From contig NZ_JAQJZJ010000014.1 of assembly GCF_027988105.1 (NCBI RefSeq), positions 23,355 through 87,354 on the forward strand: a DNA stretch of 64,000 nt. The letters are read 5' to 3'. This DNA comes from Pseudomonas aestuarii (GTDB lineage Bacteria > Pseudomonadota > Gammaproteobacteria > Pseudomonadales > Pseudomonadaceae). Both the position numbers and the translations under genes were made by a program. Below are positions 8,939 to 17,694 of the stretch, one piece after another (position 1 is the first letter of the stretch; each line of letters begins with the position of its first letter). Under the pieces are notes generated by a model that made no database searches, was not told the origin of the DNA, and was given only the letters and a program-made list of their open reading frames with translations.

Positions 8939-9706
8939 ATGCACATCGGCGCTACGCCAACGTATCCTTCACCGGCACCATCATTGCCGGCGCGCCCAAT
9001 AGCGCCGGCCGCCTCGGCCGATGTTTCCCCTGACCTGACCCGCGCCGCCCAGGCGCCGGCTACCCCGTCTCCCGCCCTGAGCGATGAACAGCGCGCGTCT
9101 GCCCGCGAAGAAGCGGATCAGCCCGCCGAGCAGTCGACCCCGTCCGCCGACAAGCAGGACAAGAGCGAACCCAGCCCGCAGCAACAACGCCTCGAACAAC
9201 TGGAAATCGCCGAACTGGCCACGCGTGATCGCGAAGTCCGCAGCCACGAACAGGCCCACGCGGCAGTTGGCGGCGGCTATGCCGGCGCACCAAGTTTTAC
9301 CTATACCCGAGGTCCGGATGGCCAGCGCTATGCCGTCGCAGGGGAGGTCAGTATCGACACCGGCGCGGTGGCGGGCGACCCGCAAGCGACCCTGAGCAAG
9401 ATGGAGATCGTGGTGCGTGCAGCCCTGTCGCCGGCCGAGCCCTCCGCTCAGGATCTGCGTGTGGCAGCGCAAGCCCAGGCGCAGATGGTCCAGGCACGAG
9501 TCGACCTGGCCGAGCTGCAGCGCAACGAGGCCGCTGAGGCGCAAGCCGAACGCGCGCAATCGAGCGAGGCGGCGGAACCGGCGGAGCGCGATGGCGATCC
9601 TGCCGCGTCACCTCAGCCGTCACGTTCGTCAGCAGCCGAACTCGAGCTGTATCGGCGCACCGCCGGGTTGCCGGACTCCGCGCCACTGATCGACCTGCTT
9701 GGCTGA
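8939..9706 (+). CDS. SprA-related putative metalloprotease
   Basis: A 255-residue protein. A low-complexity Pro/Ala/Ser/Glu-rich N-terminus (to ~80) is followed by a conserved core, with the HExxH-type zinc motif HEQAH and a downstream FTYTRGPDGQRYAVAGEVSID segment. An Ala/Glu-rich helical tail follows. The core matches the SprA-related / CJM1_0395 family of putative metalloproteases. There is no clear signal peptide. The function in Pseudomonas is unknown to me; the zinc motif supports, but does not prove, peptidase activity. Confidence 0.75.
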   Translation: MHIGATPTYPSPAPSLPARPIAPAASADVSPDLTRAAQAPATPSPALSDEQRASAREEADQPAEQSTPSADKQDKSEPSPQQQRLEQLEIAELATRDREVRSHEQAHAAVGGGYAGAPSFTYTRGPDGQRYAVAGEVSIDTGAVAGDPQATLSKMEIVVRAALSPAEPSAQDLRVAAQAQAQMVQARVDLAELQRNEAAEAQAERAQSSEAAEPAERDGDPAASPQPSRSSAAELELYRRTAGLPDSAPLIDLLG

Positions 9707-9825
9707 TCACCGGCTCAAGCCCTTCCTGCTTTTTCGTCAAAGCCTCCAGCCCGATTCCTGAGCTTGCGCGCGGATTTTTTTCGCGGCGCACGGCCGAATC
9801 CGACAGGCGGCAATTGCCACAGTGC

Positions 9826-9854
9826 TTGACAAGGTTCTGGGGTAAACGTATGTT
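9826..9854 (+). promoter_or_regulatory. Sigma-70 promoter of the acyl-CoA dehydrogenase
   Basis: A perfect -35 TTGACA (9826-9831), an exact 17-nt spacer, and TATGTT (9849-9854) as -10. Transcription would start at about 9861, inside the palindrome that follows, with a ~115-nt leader to the ATG at 9977. Confidence 0.6.
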
Positions 9855-9870
9855 TCAAACACTTGTTTGA
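9855..9870 (+). promoter_or_regulatory. PsrA-type operator
   Basis: The palindrome TCAAACACTTGTTTGA contains CAAAC-N4-GTTTG, which fits the published PsrA site (G/CAAAC N2-4 GTTTG/C). PsrA is the TetR-family long-chain fatty-acid sensor of Pseudomonas. The site abuts the -10 box and covers the expected start point, the position for repression relieved by fatty acids. The match is seen; the regulator is inferred. Confidence 0.6.
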
Positions 9871-9976
9871 TTGCTGGGTGGCCAAGACGTCGCCGTGCAG
9901 TCGGGAGTGATCCCCCAAGCGACCATGTATTCGGTCACCCAAACACACTATGAGTCCACCGCAGAGGTTATCCGCT

Positions 9977-11782
9977 ATGCCTGACTACAAGGCCCCCTTG
10001 CGTGACATTCGCTTCGTCCGTGACGAACTGCTCGGCTACGAAGCGCATTATCAGAGCCTGCCCGGCTGCCAAGACGCTACCCCGGACATGGTTGACGCCA
10101 TCCTCGAAGAGGGCGCCAAGTTCTGTGAGCAGGTACTGGCGCCGCTGAACCGTGTGGGTGACACCGAAGGTTGCACCTGGAGCGAGTCCGGCGTTAAGAC
10201 ACCGACCGGCTTCAAGGAAGCCTACAAGCAGTACGTCGAAGGTGGCTGGCCGAGCCTGGCCCATGACGTCGACCACGGCGGCCAAGGCTTGCCGGAGTCG
10301 CTGGGTCTGGTGGTCAGCGAATTGGTCGGTACCGCCAACTGGTCTTGGGGCATGTACCCCGGCCTGTCCCATGGCGCGATGAACACCATTGCCGAGCACG
10401 GCACCGACGAGCAGAAGCATGCTTATCTGACCAAGCTGGTTTCCGGCGAGTGGACCGGCACCATGTGCCTGACCGAGCCGCATTGCGGCACCGATCTGGG
10501 CATGCTGCGCACCAAGGCCGAGCCCCAGGCCGATGGCAGCTACAAGGTTTCCGGCACCAAGATCTTCATCTCGGCCGGTGAACATGACATGGCCGACAAC
10601 ATCGTCCATATCGTGCTGGCCCGCCTGCCCGACGCGCCGCAAGGCACCAAGGGTATCTCGCTGTTTATCGTGCCTAAGTTCACGGTGAGCGAGGACGGTA
10701 CTGCTGGCGCGCGTAACGCCGTAACTTGCGGCTCGCTCGAGCACAAGATGGGCATCCACGGTAACGCCACCTGCGTGATGAACTTCGATGGTGCCACCGG
10801 TTACCTGATCGGCGCGGCGAACAAAGGTCTGAACTGTATGTTCACCTTTATGAATACCGCTCGCCTGGGTACCGCACTGCAAGGCCTGGCTCACGCTGAA
10901 ATCGGCTTCCAGGGCGGCCTCAAGTACGCTCGCGAACGTCTACAGATGCGTTCCCTGACTGGCCCGAAAGCGCCGGAAAAAGCTGCCGACCCGATCATCG
11001 TGCACCCCGACGTGCGCCGCATGTTGCTGACCATGAAGGCCTTCGCCGAAGGCAATCGCGCCATGGTCTACTTCACCGCCAAGCAGGTCGACATCGTCAA
11101 GTACAGCCAGGACGAAGCCGAGAAGAAGCAGGCCGACGCACTGCTGGCCTTCCTGACGCCGATCGCCAAGGCGTTCATGACCGAAGTCGGCTTCGAAGCG
11201 GCCAACCATGGCGTGCAGATCTATGGCGGCCACGGCTTCATCGCCGAGTGGGGCATGGAGCAGAATGTTCGCGACAGCCGTATCTCCATGCTGTACGAAG
11301 GCACCACTGGCATCCAGGCGCTCGACCTGCTCGGCCGCAAGGTACTGCAGACCCAAGGCGAGGCGCTGAAAGGCTTCACCAAGATCGTGCACAAGTTCTG
11401 CCAGGCCAACGAGGGCAACGAGGCGGTCAAGGCCTTCGTCGAGCCTTTGGCCCAGCTGAACAAGGAGTGGGGCGAGTTGACCATGAAGGTCGGCATGGCG
11501 GCGATGAAGGATCGCGAGGAAGTCGGCGCTGCGTCGGTGGACTACCTGATGTACTCCGGTTACGTCTGCCTGGCTTATTTCTGGGCCGATATGGCGCGCC
11601 TGGCCGCCGAGAAGATCGCTGCCGGCACTGCCGACGAAGCCTTCTACAAGGCCAAGCTGCAGACCGCGCGCTTCTACTTCGCCCGTATCCTGCCGCGGAC
11701 CCGCACCCACGTGGCCACCATGTTGTCCGGCGCCGGCAACCTGATGGACATGCACGAAGACGATTTCGCGCTGGGCTACTAA
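9977..11782 (+). CDS. Acyl-CoA dehydrogenase (first of three)
   Basis: FAD-dependent acyl-CoA dehydrogenase catalysing the first step of beta-oxidation. The ATG at 9977 (MPDYKAPLRDIRF) gives 601 residues and aligns with the starts of both downstream paralogues; the longer in-frame start is rejected. Motifs: CLTEPHCGTDLG and GTKIFISAGEHD (flavin/substrate domain), EHKMGIHGNATC, and the catalytic Glu in SMLYEGTTGIQALDLLGRK. The ~600-residue length and extra C-terminal domain define the long-form subfamily. It corresponds by position to the acyl-CoA dehydrogenases that follow the bio genes in P. aeruginosa. It has its own promoter and operator and ends in a strong terminator. Confidence 0.95.
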   Translation: MPDYKAPLRDIRFVRDELLGYEAHYQSLPGCQDATPDMVDAILEEGAKFCEQVLAPLNRVGDTEGCTWSESGVKTPTGFKEAYKQYVEGGWPSLAHDVDHGGQGLPESLGLVVSELVGTANWSWGMYPGLSHGAMNTIAEHGTDEQKHAYLTKLVSGEWTGTMCLTEPHCGTDLGMLRTKAEPQADGSYKVSGTKIFISAGEHDMADNIVHIVLARLPDAPQGTKGISLFIVPKFTVSEDGTAGARNAVTCGSLEHKMGIHGNATCVMNFDGATGYLIGAANKGLNCMFTFMNTARLGTALQGLAHAEIGFQGGLKYARERLQMRSLTGPKAPEKAADPIIVHPDVRRMLLTMKAFAEGNRAMVYFTAKQVDIVKYSQDEAEKKQADALLAFLTPIAKAFMTEVGFEAANHGVQIYGGHGFIAEWGMEQNVRDSRISMLYEGTTGIQALDLLGRKVLQTQGEALKGFTKIVHKFCQANEGNEAVKAFVEPLAQLNKEWGELTMKVGMAAMKDREEVGAASVDYLMYSGYVCLAYFWADMARLAAEKIAAGTADEAFYKAKLQTARFYFARILPRTRTHVATMLSGAGNLMDMHEDDFALGY

Positions 11783-11808
11783 GCCGTCCCGCGACTCCGT
11801 CTCAAGAA

Positions 11809-11840
11809 AGCCGCTACCTCTCGGGGTAGCGGCTTTTTTT
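11809..11840 (+). terminator. Rho-independent terminator
   Basis: A 10-bp stem AGCCGCTACC (11809-11818) / GGTAGCGGCT (11825-11834) with a 6-nt loop, followed by a run of T. It lies 27 bp after the first acyl-CoA dehydrogenase. Confidence 0.9.
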
Positions 11841-12267
11841 CGTATGAGGGCAGTGTCGCGTCACAGATCGACCTGCGGTCAAGCGGCCTTTCGGGTGGGC
11901 TAGGCGCACACTGCCGACAGCGAAGATCCAGCAAGATCCGTTGCGGCGTAACCCGCCATCGGCGCAACGAGGGATATCGCTCAGTGGGTTACGCGGCGCG
12001 CCACGATGGCGGCGCCTGATCGCTCGGAGGTTGGCGCCGCTAACCTGCGCGGCTCGCCCCCACCTTACAAAAGCCAGGTGCGACACATAAGGGGTATTGC
12101 CCCTATTTACCGGCTTGCCGCGGCCGTCGCCACTGCGTCGCAGGCTGCGGCCCGGTCATTTATGACGGCGCATTCAGCGGGCGTACGGTTGTTGTGAATC
12201 AGCCGACTTCGGCGGTAGCTTAGGGCAATTGACCCGCGCCTCGCGCGCCTGCTGACGGAGAACGACC
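11841..12267. repeat. Intergenic region with inverted repeat
   Basis: No supported gene. Inverted arms GCGTAACCC (11946-11954) and GGGTTACGC (11986-11994) enclose a 31-bp loop, a pattern typical of dispersed intergenic repeats in Pseudomonas. A weaker AGGGGTATTGCCCCT hairpin lies near 12090. The promoter of the second acyl-CoA dehydrogenase should lie here, but I see no clear -35/-10 pair or PsrA-like palindrome. Confidence 0.45.
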
Positions 12268-14064
12268 ATGCCCGAGTACAAGGCTCCCCTGCGCGACATG
12301 CGCTTCTTGATCGACGATGTCTTCGACTTCCACACCAGCTACGCCGCACTCAGCGCCAGTGACGCGACGCCGGACATGGTCGGTGCAATCCTCGAAGAAG
12401 GTGCCAAGTTCTGCGAGCAGGTGCTGGCGCCGTTGAACCGTTCCGGTGACGAAGAAGAGTGTCAGTTCGATAACGGTGTGGTGACCACGCCCAAAGGTTT
12501 CAAGGAAGCGTTTGCCCAGTATGCCGAGGGCGGATGGATGGGCTTGGCCGCCGACCCGGCCTACGGTGGTCAGGGCCTGCCGCATTCGCTGGGTTTGCTC
12601 AACAGTGAAATGGTCGGCGCCAGCAACACCTCATGGGGCATGTACCCGGGGTTGACCCATGGCGCCATGTCGGCGATCCATGCCCACGGCAGCGAAGAGC
12701 AGAAGCAGACCTACCTGACCCGCATGACCGAGGGGCTCTGGACCGGCACCATGTGCCTGACCGAAGCGCATTGCGGCACCGACCTGGGCATCATCAAGAC
12801 CCGTGCCGTGCCCCAGGCCGACGGCAGCTATGCGCTCACCGGCAGCAAGATCTTCATCTCCGCCGGCGAGCACGACATGAGCGAGAACATCGTTCATCTG
12901 GTGCTGGCCAAGCTGCCCGATGCGCCCGCCGGAACCAAAGGCATTTCGCTGTTTATCGTGCCCAAGTTCCTCCCCGACGCTTCCGGCCAGGCCGGTGAGC
13001 GCAACGCGGTCAGCTGCGGCTCGATCGAGCACAAGATGGGTATCAAGGCCTCGGCCACCTGCGTGATCAATTTCGACAGCGCCAAAGGGTTTCTGATTGG
13101 CGAGGCCAATAAAGGCCTCAACTGCATGTTCACCATGATGAACCATGCGCGTCTGGGCACTGGCATGCAGGGGCTGTGCCTCGGTGAAGCGAGCTTCCAG
13201 GGGGCGATCAAGTACGCCAACGAACGCTTGCAGATGCGCGCACTGACCGGGCCCAAGGCGCCGGATAAGCCGGCCGACCCGATCATCGTGCACCCCGATG
13301 TGCGGCGCATGCTGCTGACCATGAAGGCGCTCAACGAGGGCAATCGTGCCCTGGCTTACTTCACCGCCCAGCTGCTGGATGTCGCGCACCTCAGCGAAAC
13401 CACCGAGCAGCGTGAGGAAGCGGAAAACCTGCTGGCCTTCCTCACCCCGATCTGCAAGGCCTTCATGACCGACACCGGGCTGGAGGTGACCAATCACGGC
13501 ATGCAGATCTTCGGCGGCCATGGCTATATCCGCGAGTGGGGCATGGAGCAGCTGGTTCGCGATTGCCGGATTGCACCGATCTACGAAGGCACCAACGGTA
13601 TCCAGGCCCTGGACCTGCTCGGGCGCAAGGTGCTCGGCAGTCAGGGCAAGCTGCTGAGCGGCTTCACCAAGATCGTGCACAAGTTCTGTGAGGCCCAGGC
13701 CGAGCATCCGCAGCTCAAGGGCTACGTGGCGCAGCTGGCGACGCTGAACACCCAGTGGGGCGGACTGACCCAGAAGATCGGTCTGGCGGCGATGAAGAAT
13801 CCCGACGAGGTAGGCGCCGCCTCGGTGGACTACCTGATGTACTCCGGCTACGTGATCCTGGCCTACTTCTGGCTGCGCATGGCGCTGGTGGCCCAGGAGA
13901 AGCTCGACGCCGGTGCCGGCGATGCGGCCTTCTACCAGGCCAAGCTGGCCACCTGCGCGTTCTACTTCCAGCGCCTGCTGCCGCGTACGGCCGCCCACCT
14001 GGCGGCGGCCGAGGCCGGCAGCGAGTGCATGATGAGTCTGCCAGCCGAGCATTTCGCGCTCTGA
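12268..14064 (+). CDS. Acyl-CoA dehydrogenase (second of three)
   Basis: A 598-residue paralogue of the gene at 9977 with the same domain plan: CLTEAHCGTDLG, GSKIFISAGEHD, EHKMGIKASATC, then FGGHGYIREWGMEQ and the catalytic Glu in PIYEGTNGIQALDLLGRK. The start ATG follows GGAGA at good spacing. Its own terminator lies just downstream, so the three copies look like separate transcription units rather than an operon. It is probably a beta-oxidation enzyme with a different chain-length preference; the sequence does not say which. Confidence 0.95.
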   Translation: MPEYKAPLRDMRFLIDDVFDFHTSYAALSASDATPDMVGAILEEGAKFCEQVLAPLNRSGDEEECQFDNGVVTTPKGFKEAFAQYAEGGWMGLAADPAYGGQGLPHSLGLLNSEMVGASNTSWGMYPGLTHGAMSAIHAHGSEEQKQTYLTRMTEGLWTGTMCLTEAHCGTDLGIIKTRAVPQADGSYALTGSKIFISAGEHDMSENIVHLVLAKLPDAPAGTKGISLFIVPKFLPDASGQAGERNAVSCGSIEHKMGIKASATCVINFDSAKGFLIGEANKGLNCMFTMMNHARLGTGMQGLCLGEASFQGAIKYANERLQMRALTGPKAPDKPADPIIVHPDVRRMLLTMKALNEGNRALAYFTAQLLDVAHLSETTEQREEAENLLAFLTPICKAFMTDTGLEVTNHGMQIFGGHGYIREWGMEQLVRDCRIAPIYEGTNGIQALDLLGRKVLGSQGKLLSGFTKIVHKFCEAQAEHPQLKGYVAQLATLNTQWGGLTQKIGLAAMKNPDEVGAASVDYLMYSGYVILAYFWLRMALVAQEKLDAGAGDAAFYQAKLATCAFYFQRLLPRTAAHLAAAEAGSECMMSLPAEHFAL

Positions 14065-14081
14065 CGAGCGGTAGTGTGAAA

Positions 14082-14106
14082 AAAGACCCGCCGCTGGCGG
14101 GTCTTT
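14082..14106 (+). terminator. Hairpin terminator
   Basis: An 11-bp perfect stem AAAGACCCGCC (14082-14092) / GGCGGGTCTTT (14096-14106) with a 3-nt loop. The A-tract before and T-tract after allow bidirectional termination. Confidence 0.8.
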
Positions 14107-14179
14107 GCATTTCAAGCGAATGCGGACCTTTTGTGAATTTATGGTCACAACATGACGCTACGTGTCTATGTCGTTGCTC

Positions 14180-14206
14180 GGTTAAACTCCCAAGGCCGAT
14201 TTAACC
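14180..14206 (+). promoter_or_regulatory. Possible operator (inverted repeat) before third acyl-CoA dehydrogenase
   Basis: Inverted repeat GGTTAAA (14180-14186) / TTTAACC (14200-14206) lies 26 bp before the ATG at 14232. It does not match the PsrA pattern at 9855. It could be a binding site for another regulator or a leader hairpin. Confidence 0.3.
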
Positions 14207-14231
14207 CTGTTGCTCCGCTCGAGGATTTTCC

Positions 14232-16010
14232 ATGGCTGACTACAAAGCTCCCCTGCGCGACATGCGCTTCGTGCTCAATGAAGTGTTCGACGTCTCCACG
14301 CTGTGGGCCCAATTACCTGCCCTGGCCGACGTGGTGGATGAAGACACCGCCAGCGCCATTCTCGAAGAAGCCGGCAAGGTCACCGCGGGCATCATTGCCC
14401 CGCTCAATCGCAGCGGCGATGAGGAAGGCTGTTCCTGGAGCAATGGCGCGGTGAAGACCCCGGCCGGCTTTCCCGAAGCCTACAAGACCTACGCCGAAGG
14501 CGGCTGGGTGGGAGTCGGTGGTGACCCGCTGTTCGGCGGCATGGGCATGCCCAAGGTGATCTCCGCGCAAGTGGAAGAGATGGTCAACTCGGCCAACCTG
14601 TCATTCGGCCTCTACCCGATGCTCACCGCTGGCGCCTGCCTGTCGATCAACGCCCACGCCAGTGAAGCGCTGAAAGAGCAGTACCTGCCGAACATGTACG
14701 CCGGCACCTGGGCCGGCTCCATGTGCCTGACCGAGCCGCACGCCGGCACCGACCTGGGCATCATCCGCACCAAGGCCGAACCGCAGGCCGATGGCAGCTA
14801 CAAGATCAGTGGCACCAAGATCTTCATCACCGGCGGCGAGCACGACCTGAGCGAGAACATCATTCACCTGGTGCTGGCCAAGTTGCCGGATGCGCCGGCC
14901 GGACCCAAGGGCATCTCGCTGTTCCTGGTGCCCAAGTTGATGGTGGGCGCCGACGGCTCGCTGGGCGAGCACAATGCGCTGTCCTGCGGCTCGATCGAGC
15001 ACAAGATGGGCATCAAGGCCTCGGCCACCTGCGTGATGAACTTCGATGGCGCCACCGGCTGGATCGTCGATGCGCCGAACAAGGGCCTGGCGGCCATGTT
15101 CACCATGATGAACTACGAGCGCCTGGGCGTTGGCATCCAGGGCCTGTCCCTGGGCGAGCGCTCCTACCAGAATGCCGTCGAATACGCTCGGGAGCGTATC
15201 CAGAGCCGTGCGCCGACCGGCCCGCAGGCCAAGGACAAAGCCGCCGACCCGATCATCGTGCACCCGGACGTGCGCCGCATGTTGCTGACCATGAAGGCGC
15301 TGAACGAAGGCGGTCGTGCCTTCTCCAGCTACGTGGCCATGCAGCTCGATACCGCCAAGTTCAGCGAAGAACCGACCGTGCGCAAGCGCGCCGAAGAGCT
15401 GGTGGCCCTGTTGACACCGGTGGCCAAGGCCTTCCTCACCGACATGGCGCTGGAAACCACGGTGCACGGCCAGCAGATTTTCGGCGGTCATGGCTTTATC
15501 CGCGAGTGGGGCCAGGAGCAGCTGATCCGCGACTGCCGCATCACCCAGATCTACGAAGGCACCAACGGCATCCAAGCCCTGGATCTGGTCGGGCGCAAAG
15601 TGGTCGGCAGCGGCGGTGCCTTCTACCAGCACTTCGCCGACGAGATAAAGGCGTTCACCGATTCGGCCGATGCCTCCCTGGCAGAGTTCACCGAGCCGTT
15701 GAAAGACGCCATCGCCAACCTGGAGCTGATGACCAGCGACCTGCTGGCGCGCGCCAAGGCCAATCCCAACGAAGTCGGTGCCGCCTCGGTCGAGTACCTG
15801 CAGGTGTTCGGCTACACCGCCTATGCCTATATGTGGGCGTTGATGGCACGGGCCGCGCTGGCCAAGCAGGATCAGGACGACTTCTACGTCAGCAAGCTGG
15901 GCACCGCGCGTTTCTTCTTCGCCCGCCTGTTGCCGCGGATCCACTCGCTGACCGCGTCGGTCAAGGCCGGCAGCGACAGCCTGTACCTGCTGGATGCGGC
16001 GCAGTTCTAA
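14232..16010 (+). CDS. Acyl-CoA dehydrogenase (third of three)
   Basis: A 592-residue member of the same subfamily: CLTEPHAGTDLG, GTKIFITGGEHD, EHKMGIKASATC, FGGHGFIREWGQEQ, and the catalytic Glu in QIYEGTNGIQALDLVGRK. It is more diverged than the first two (His to Ala after CLTEP, and a shorter C-terminal part). The ATG at 14232 aligns with the paralogues (MADYKAPLRDMRF). A strong terminator follows immediately. By order it corresponds to the third dehydrogenase of the equivalent P. aeruginosa cluster. Confidence 0.95.
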   Translation: MADYKAPLRDMRFVLNEVFDVSTLWAQLPALADVVDEDTASAILEEAGKVTAGIIAPLNRSGDEEGCSWSNGAVKTPAGFPEAYKTYAEGGWVGVGGDPLFGGMGMPKVISAQVEEMVNSANLSFGLYPMLTAGACLSINAHASEALKEQYLPNMYAGTWAGSMCLTEPHAGTDLGIIRTKAEPQADGSYKISGTKIFITGGEHDLSENIIHLVLAKLPDAPAGPKGISLFLVPKLMVGADGSLGEHNALSCGSIEHKMGIKASATCVMNFDGATGWIVDAPNKGLAAMFTMMNYERLGVGIQGLSLGERSYQNAVEYARERIQSRAPTGPQAKDKAADPIIVHPDVRRMLLTMKALNEGGRAFSSYVAMQLDTAKFSEEPTVRKRAEELVALLTPVAKAFLTDMALETTVHGQQIFGGHGFIREWGQEQLIRDCRITQIYEGTNGIQALDLVGRKVVGSGGAFYQHFADEIKAFTDSADASLAEFTEPLKDAIANLELMTSDLLARAKANPNEVGAASVEYLQVFGYTAYAYMWALMARAALAKQDQDDFYVSKLGTARFFFARLLPRIHSLTASVKAGSDSLYLLDAAQF

Positions 16011-16030
16011 GCCACACCCTGCAACGCCAA

Positions 16031-16057
16031 AGCCCCGGTCTTGTACCGGGGCTTTTT
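16031..16057 (+). terminator. Rho-independent terminator
   Basis: Stem AGCCCCGGT (16031-16039) / ACCGGGGCT (16045-16053) with a 5-nt loop and T6, 20 bp after the third acyl-CoA dehydrogenase and facing the convergent ampG. Confidence 0.9.
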
Positions 16058-16097
16058 TACATCTATTGGCGCTGGGCTGCTAGTGGTTGGCTTCGCT

Positions 16098-17648
16098 CTA
16101 CAGCGGCGGGCTGTCGAGCGCTTCGGCTGGCGTCGAGCCATTGGCCTGCGGGCGTTCGCGCTGCCATTGCAGGGCGATCAGAATCAGGGTCGGAATCCCC
16201 AGCAGGGCGGTGATCAGGAAGAACTCGGCATAGCCGAGGTTCTCCACCAGCACGCCGGAATAGCCACCGATCAGCCGCGGCAACAGCAGCATGATCGAGC
16301 TGAGCAGGGCGTACTGGGTGGCCGAGAACTGCAGGTTGGTCAGGCTCGACAGGTAGGCGACGAACGCCGCCGTGGCCAGGCCGGCGCTGAAGTTGTCGGC
16401 GGAGATGGTGACGATCAGCATCTGCAGGTCGGCGCCCATGCCGGCGAGCATGAGGAACAGCAGGTTGGTCGCGGCCGAGGCCAGGCCGCCGATGAACAGG
16501 ATCGGCAGGATGCCGAAGCGCACGATCAGCAGGCCGCCAAAACCGGCGCCGAGCAGGGTCATGACCAGGCCGAACAGTTTGCTGACGCTGGCGATCTGAT
16601 CCTTGGTAAAGCCCTGGTCGATGTAGAACACGTTGGCCATCACGCCCATCACGGTATCCGACATGCGATAGGTCGCGATCAGTCCGAGCAGCAGCAAGGC
16701 CTGCCAGCGATAACGCACGATGAAGTCGTTGATCGGGGTCAGCACCGGTGCCAGGCCGCGGCGGCCCATGCTCGACAGGCACAGCGTGGTGAGGATGGTG
16801 TAGAGCAAGGCGCGCAGAAAGGCGCGATCCACGAGAAGCAGATCGAACAGGCTGATTTCGCCCCGCACCAGGCTGGCAAAGTCGGTGTAATAGAATTGGG
16901 TGAACATCGCCGGCACCGAGACCAGCATCACGATCAACACCAGCACCGAGACGATCTGATGGCTGAAGCCGTAGCGCGCCGCGGCCAACTGGGTTTGCAG
17001 TGGTACCGCCGGTTCGCGCATCCACAGGCTGGTCAGCAGGCCCGGCAGCATCAGCAGGGCAAACACCAGGTAGGTACCGGACCAGGCGCTGTGCTGGTAG
17101 AGCTGCACGGTGGAACCGAAGCCTTCGGCAACATACAACGCGCCGGCGGTGGCCAGCAGTGCCGCGACCCGGTAGCCGGCCATATAGCTGGCGGCCAGAG
17201 CCGCCTGGCGGGTGTCCTCGACGATCTCCAGGCGATAGGCGTCCACGGCGATGTCCTGGGTGGCGGAGGCGAAGGCCACCAGCACCGCCAGGGAGATCAG
17301 CCAGGTCAGTTTGGTCTGCGGGTCACACAACGCCATGCCGGCCAGGCCAATGGCAATCAGCACCTGGGCCAGTACCAGCCAGGAGCGGCGCCGGCCGAGC
17401 CTGCCGAGCAGCGGCAGGCGCCACTGGTCGAGCAGTGGCGACCAGACCCATTTGAAGGCATAGGCCAGGCCGATCAGGCTGGCGAAACCGATGGTTTCAC
17501 GCGCCACGCCCGCTTCGCGCAACCACACCGACAGCGTGGAGAACACCAGCATATAGGGCAGGCCGGCGGCGAACCCGAGGAGCAACAGCACCAGCGTGGA
17601 GGGGCTTGAGTAGGCGGCGATGGCTTCGCGCCAGCTTTTACGGGGCAT
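16098..17648 (-). CDS. ampG: AmpG-family muropeptide permease
   Basis: A 516-residue polytopic MFS transporter importing anhydro-muropeptides for cell-wall recycling, the signal source for ampC induction. The start chosen is the ATG complementary to 17646-17648 (MPRKSWREAIAAY); the longer ORF runs back into the neighbouring ATL gene and its leader is not family-like. Typical AmpG features are GFAAGLPYMLVFSTLSVWLR in the first segment and ATQDIAVDAYRLE in a loop. The C-terminus is hydrophilic. AmpG and AmpP are both known in Pseudomonas; length and sequence favour AmpG. Confidence 0.88.
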   Translation of the reverse strand: MPRKSWREAIAAYSSPSTLVLLLLGFAAGLPYMLVFSTLSVWLREAGVARETIGFASLIGLAYAFKWVWSPLLDQWRLPLLGRLGRRRSWLVLAQVLIAIGLAGMALCDPQTKLTWLISLAVLVAFASATQDIAVDAYRLEIVEDTRQAALAASYMAGYRVAALLATAGALYVAEGFGSTVQLYQHSAWSGTYLVFALLMLPGLLTSLWMREPAVPLQTQLAAARYGFSHQIVSVLVLIVMLVSVPAMFTQFYYTDFASLVRGEISLFDLLLVDRAFLRALLYTILTTLCLSSMGRRGLAPVLTPINDFIVRYRWQALLLLGLIATYRMSDTVMGVMANVFYIDQGFTKDQIASVSKLFGLVMTLLGAGFGGLLIVRFGILPILFIGGLASAATNLLFLMLAGMGADLQMLIVTISADNFSAGLATAAFVAYLSSLTNLQFSATQYALLSSIMLLLPRLIGGYSGVLVENLGYAEFFLITALLGIPTLILIALQWQRERPQANGSTPAEALDSPPL

Positions 17649-17694
17649 TGAGCGGGTATCTGTCTGCAAAGAGAAAAAGGATTCTGGGCGCACT

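Noticed and set aside
16041..17609. A 522-codon open frame antisense to ampG
   Set aside because: Gln/His/Gly-rich translation typical of an antisense shadow; the minus strand encodes a complete membrane transporter.
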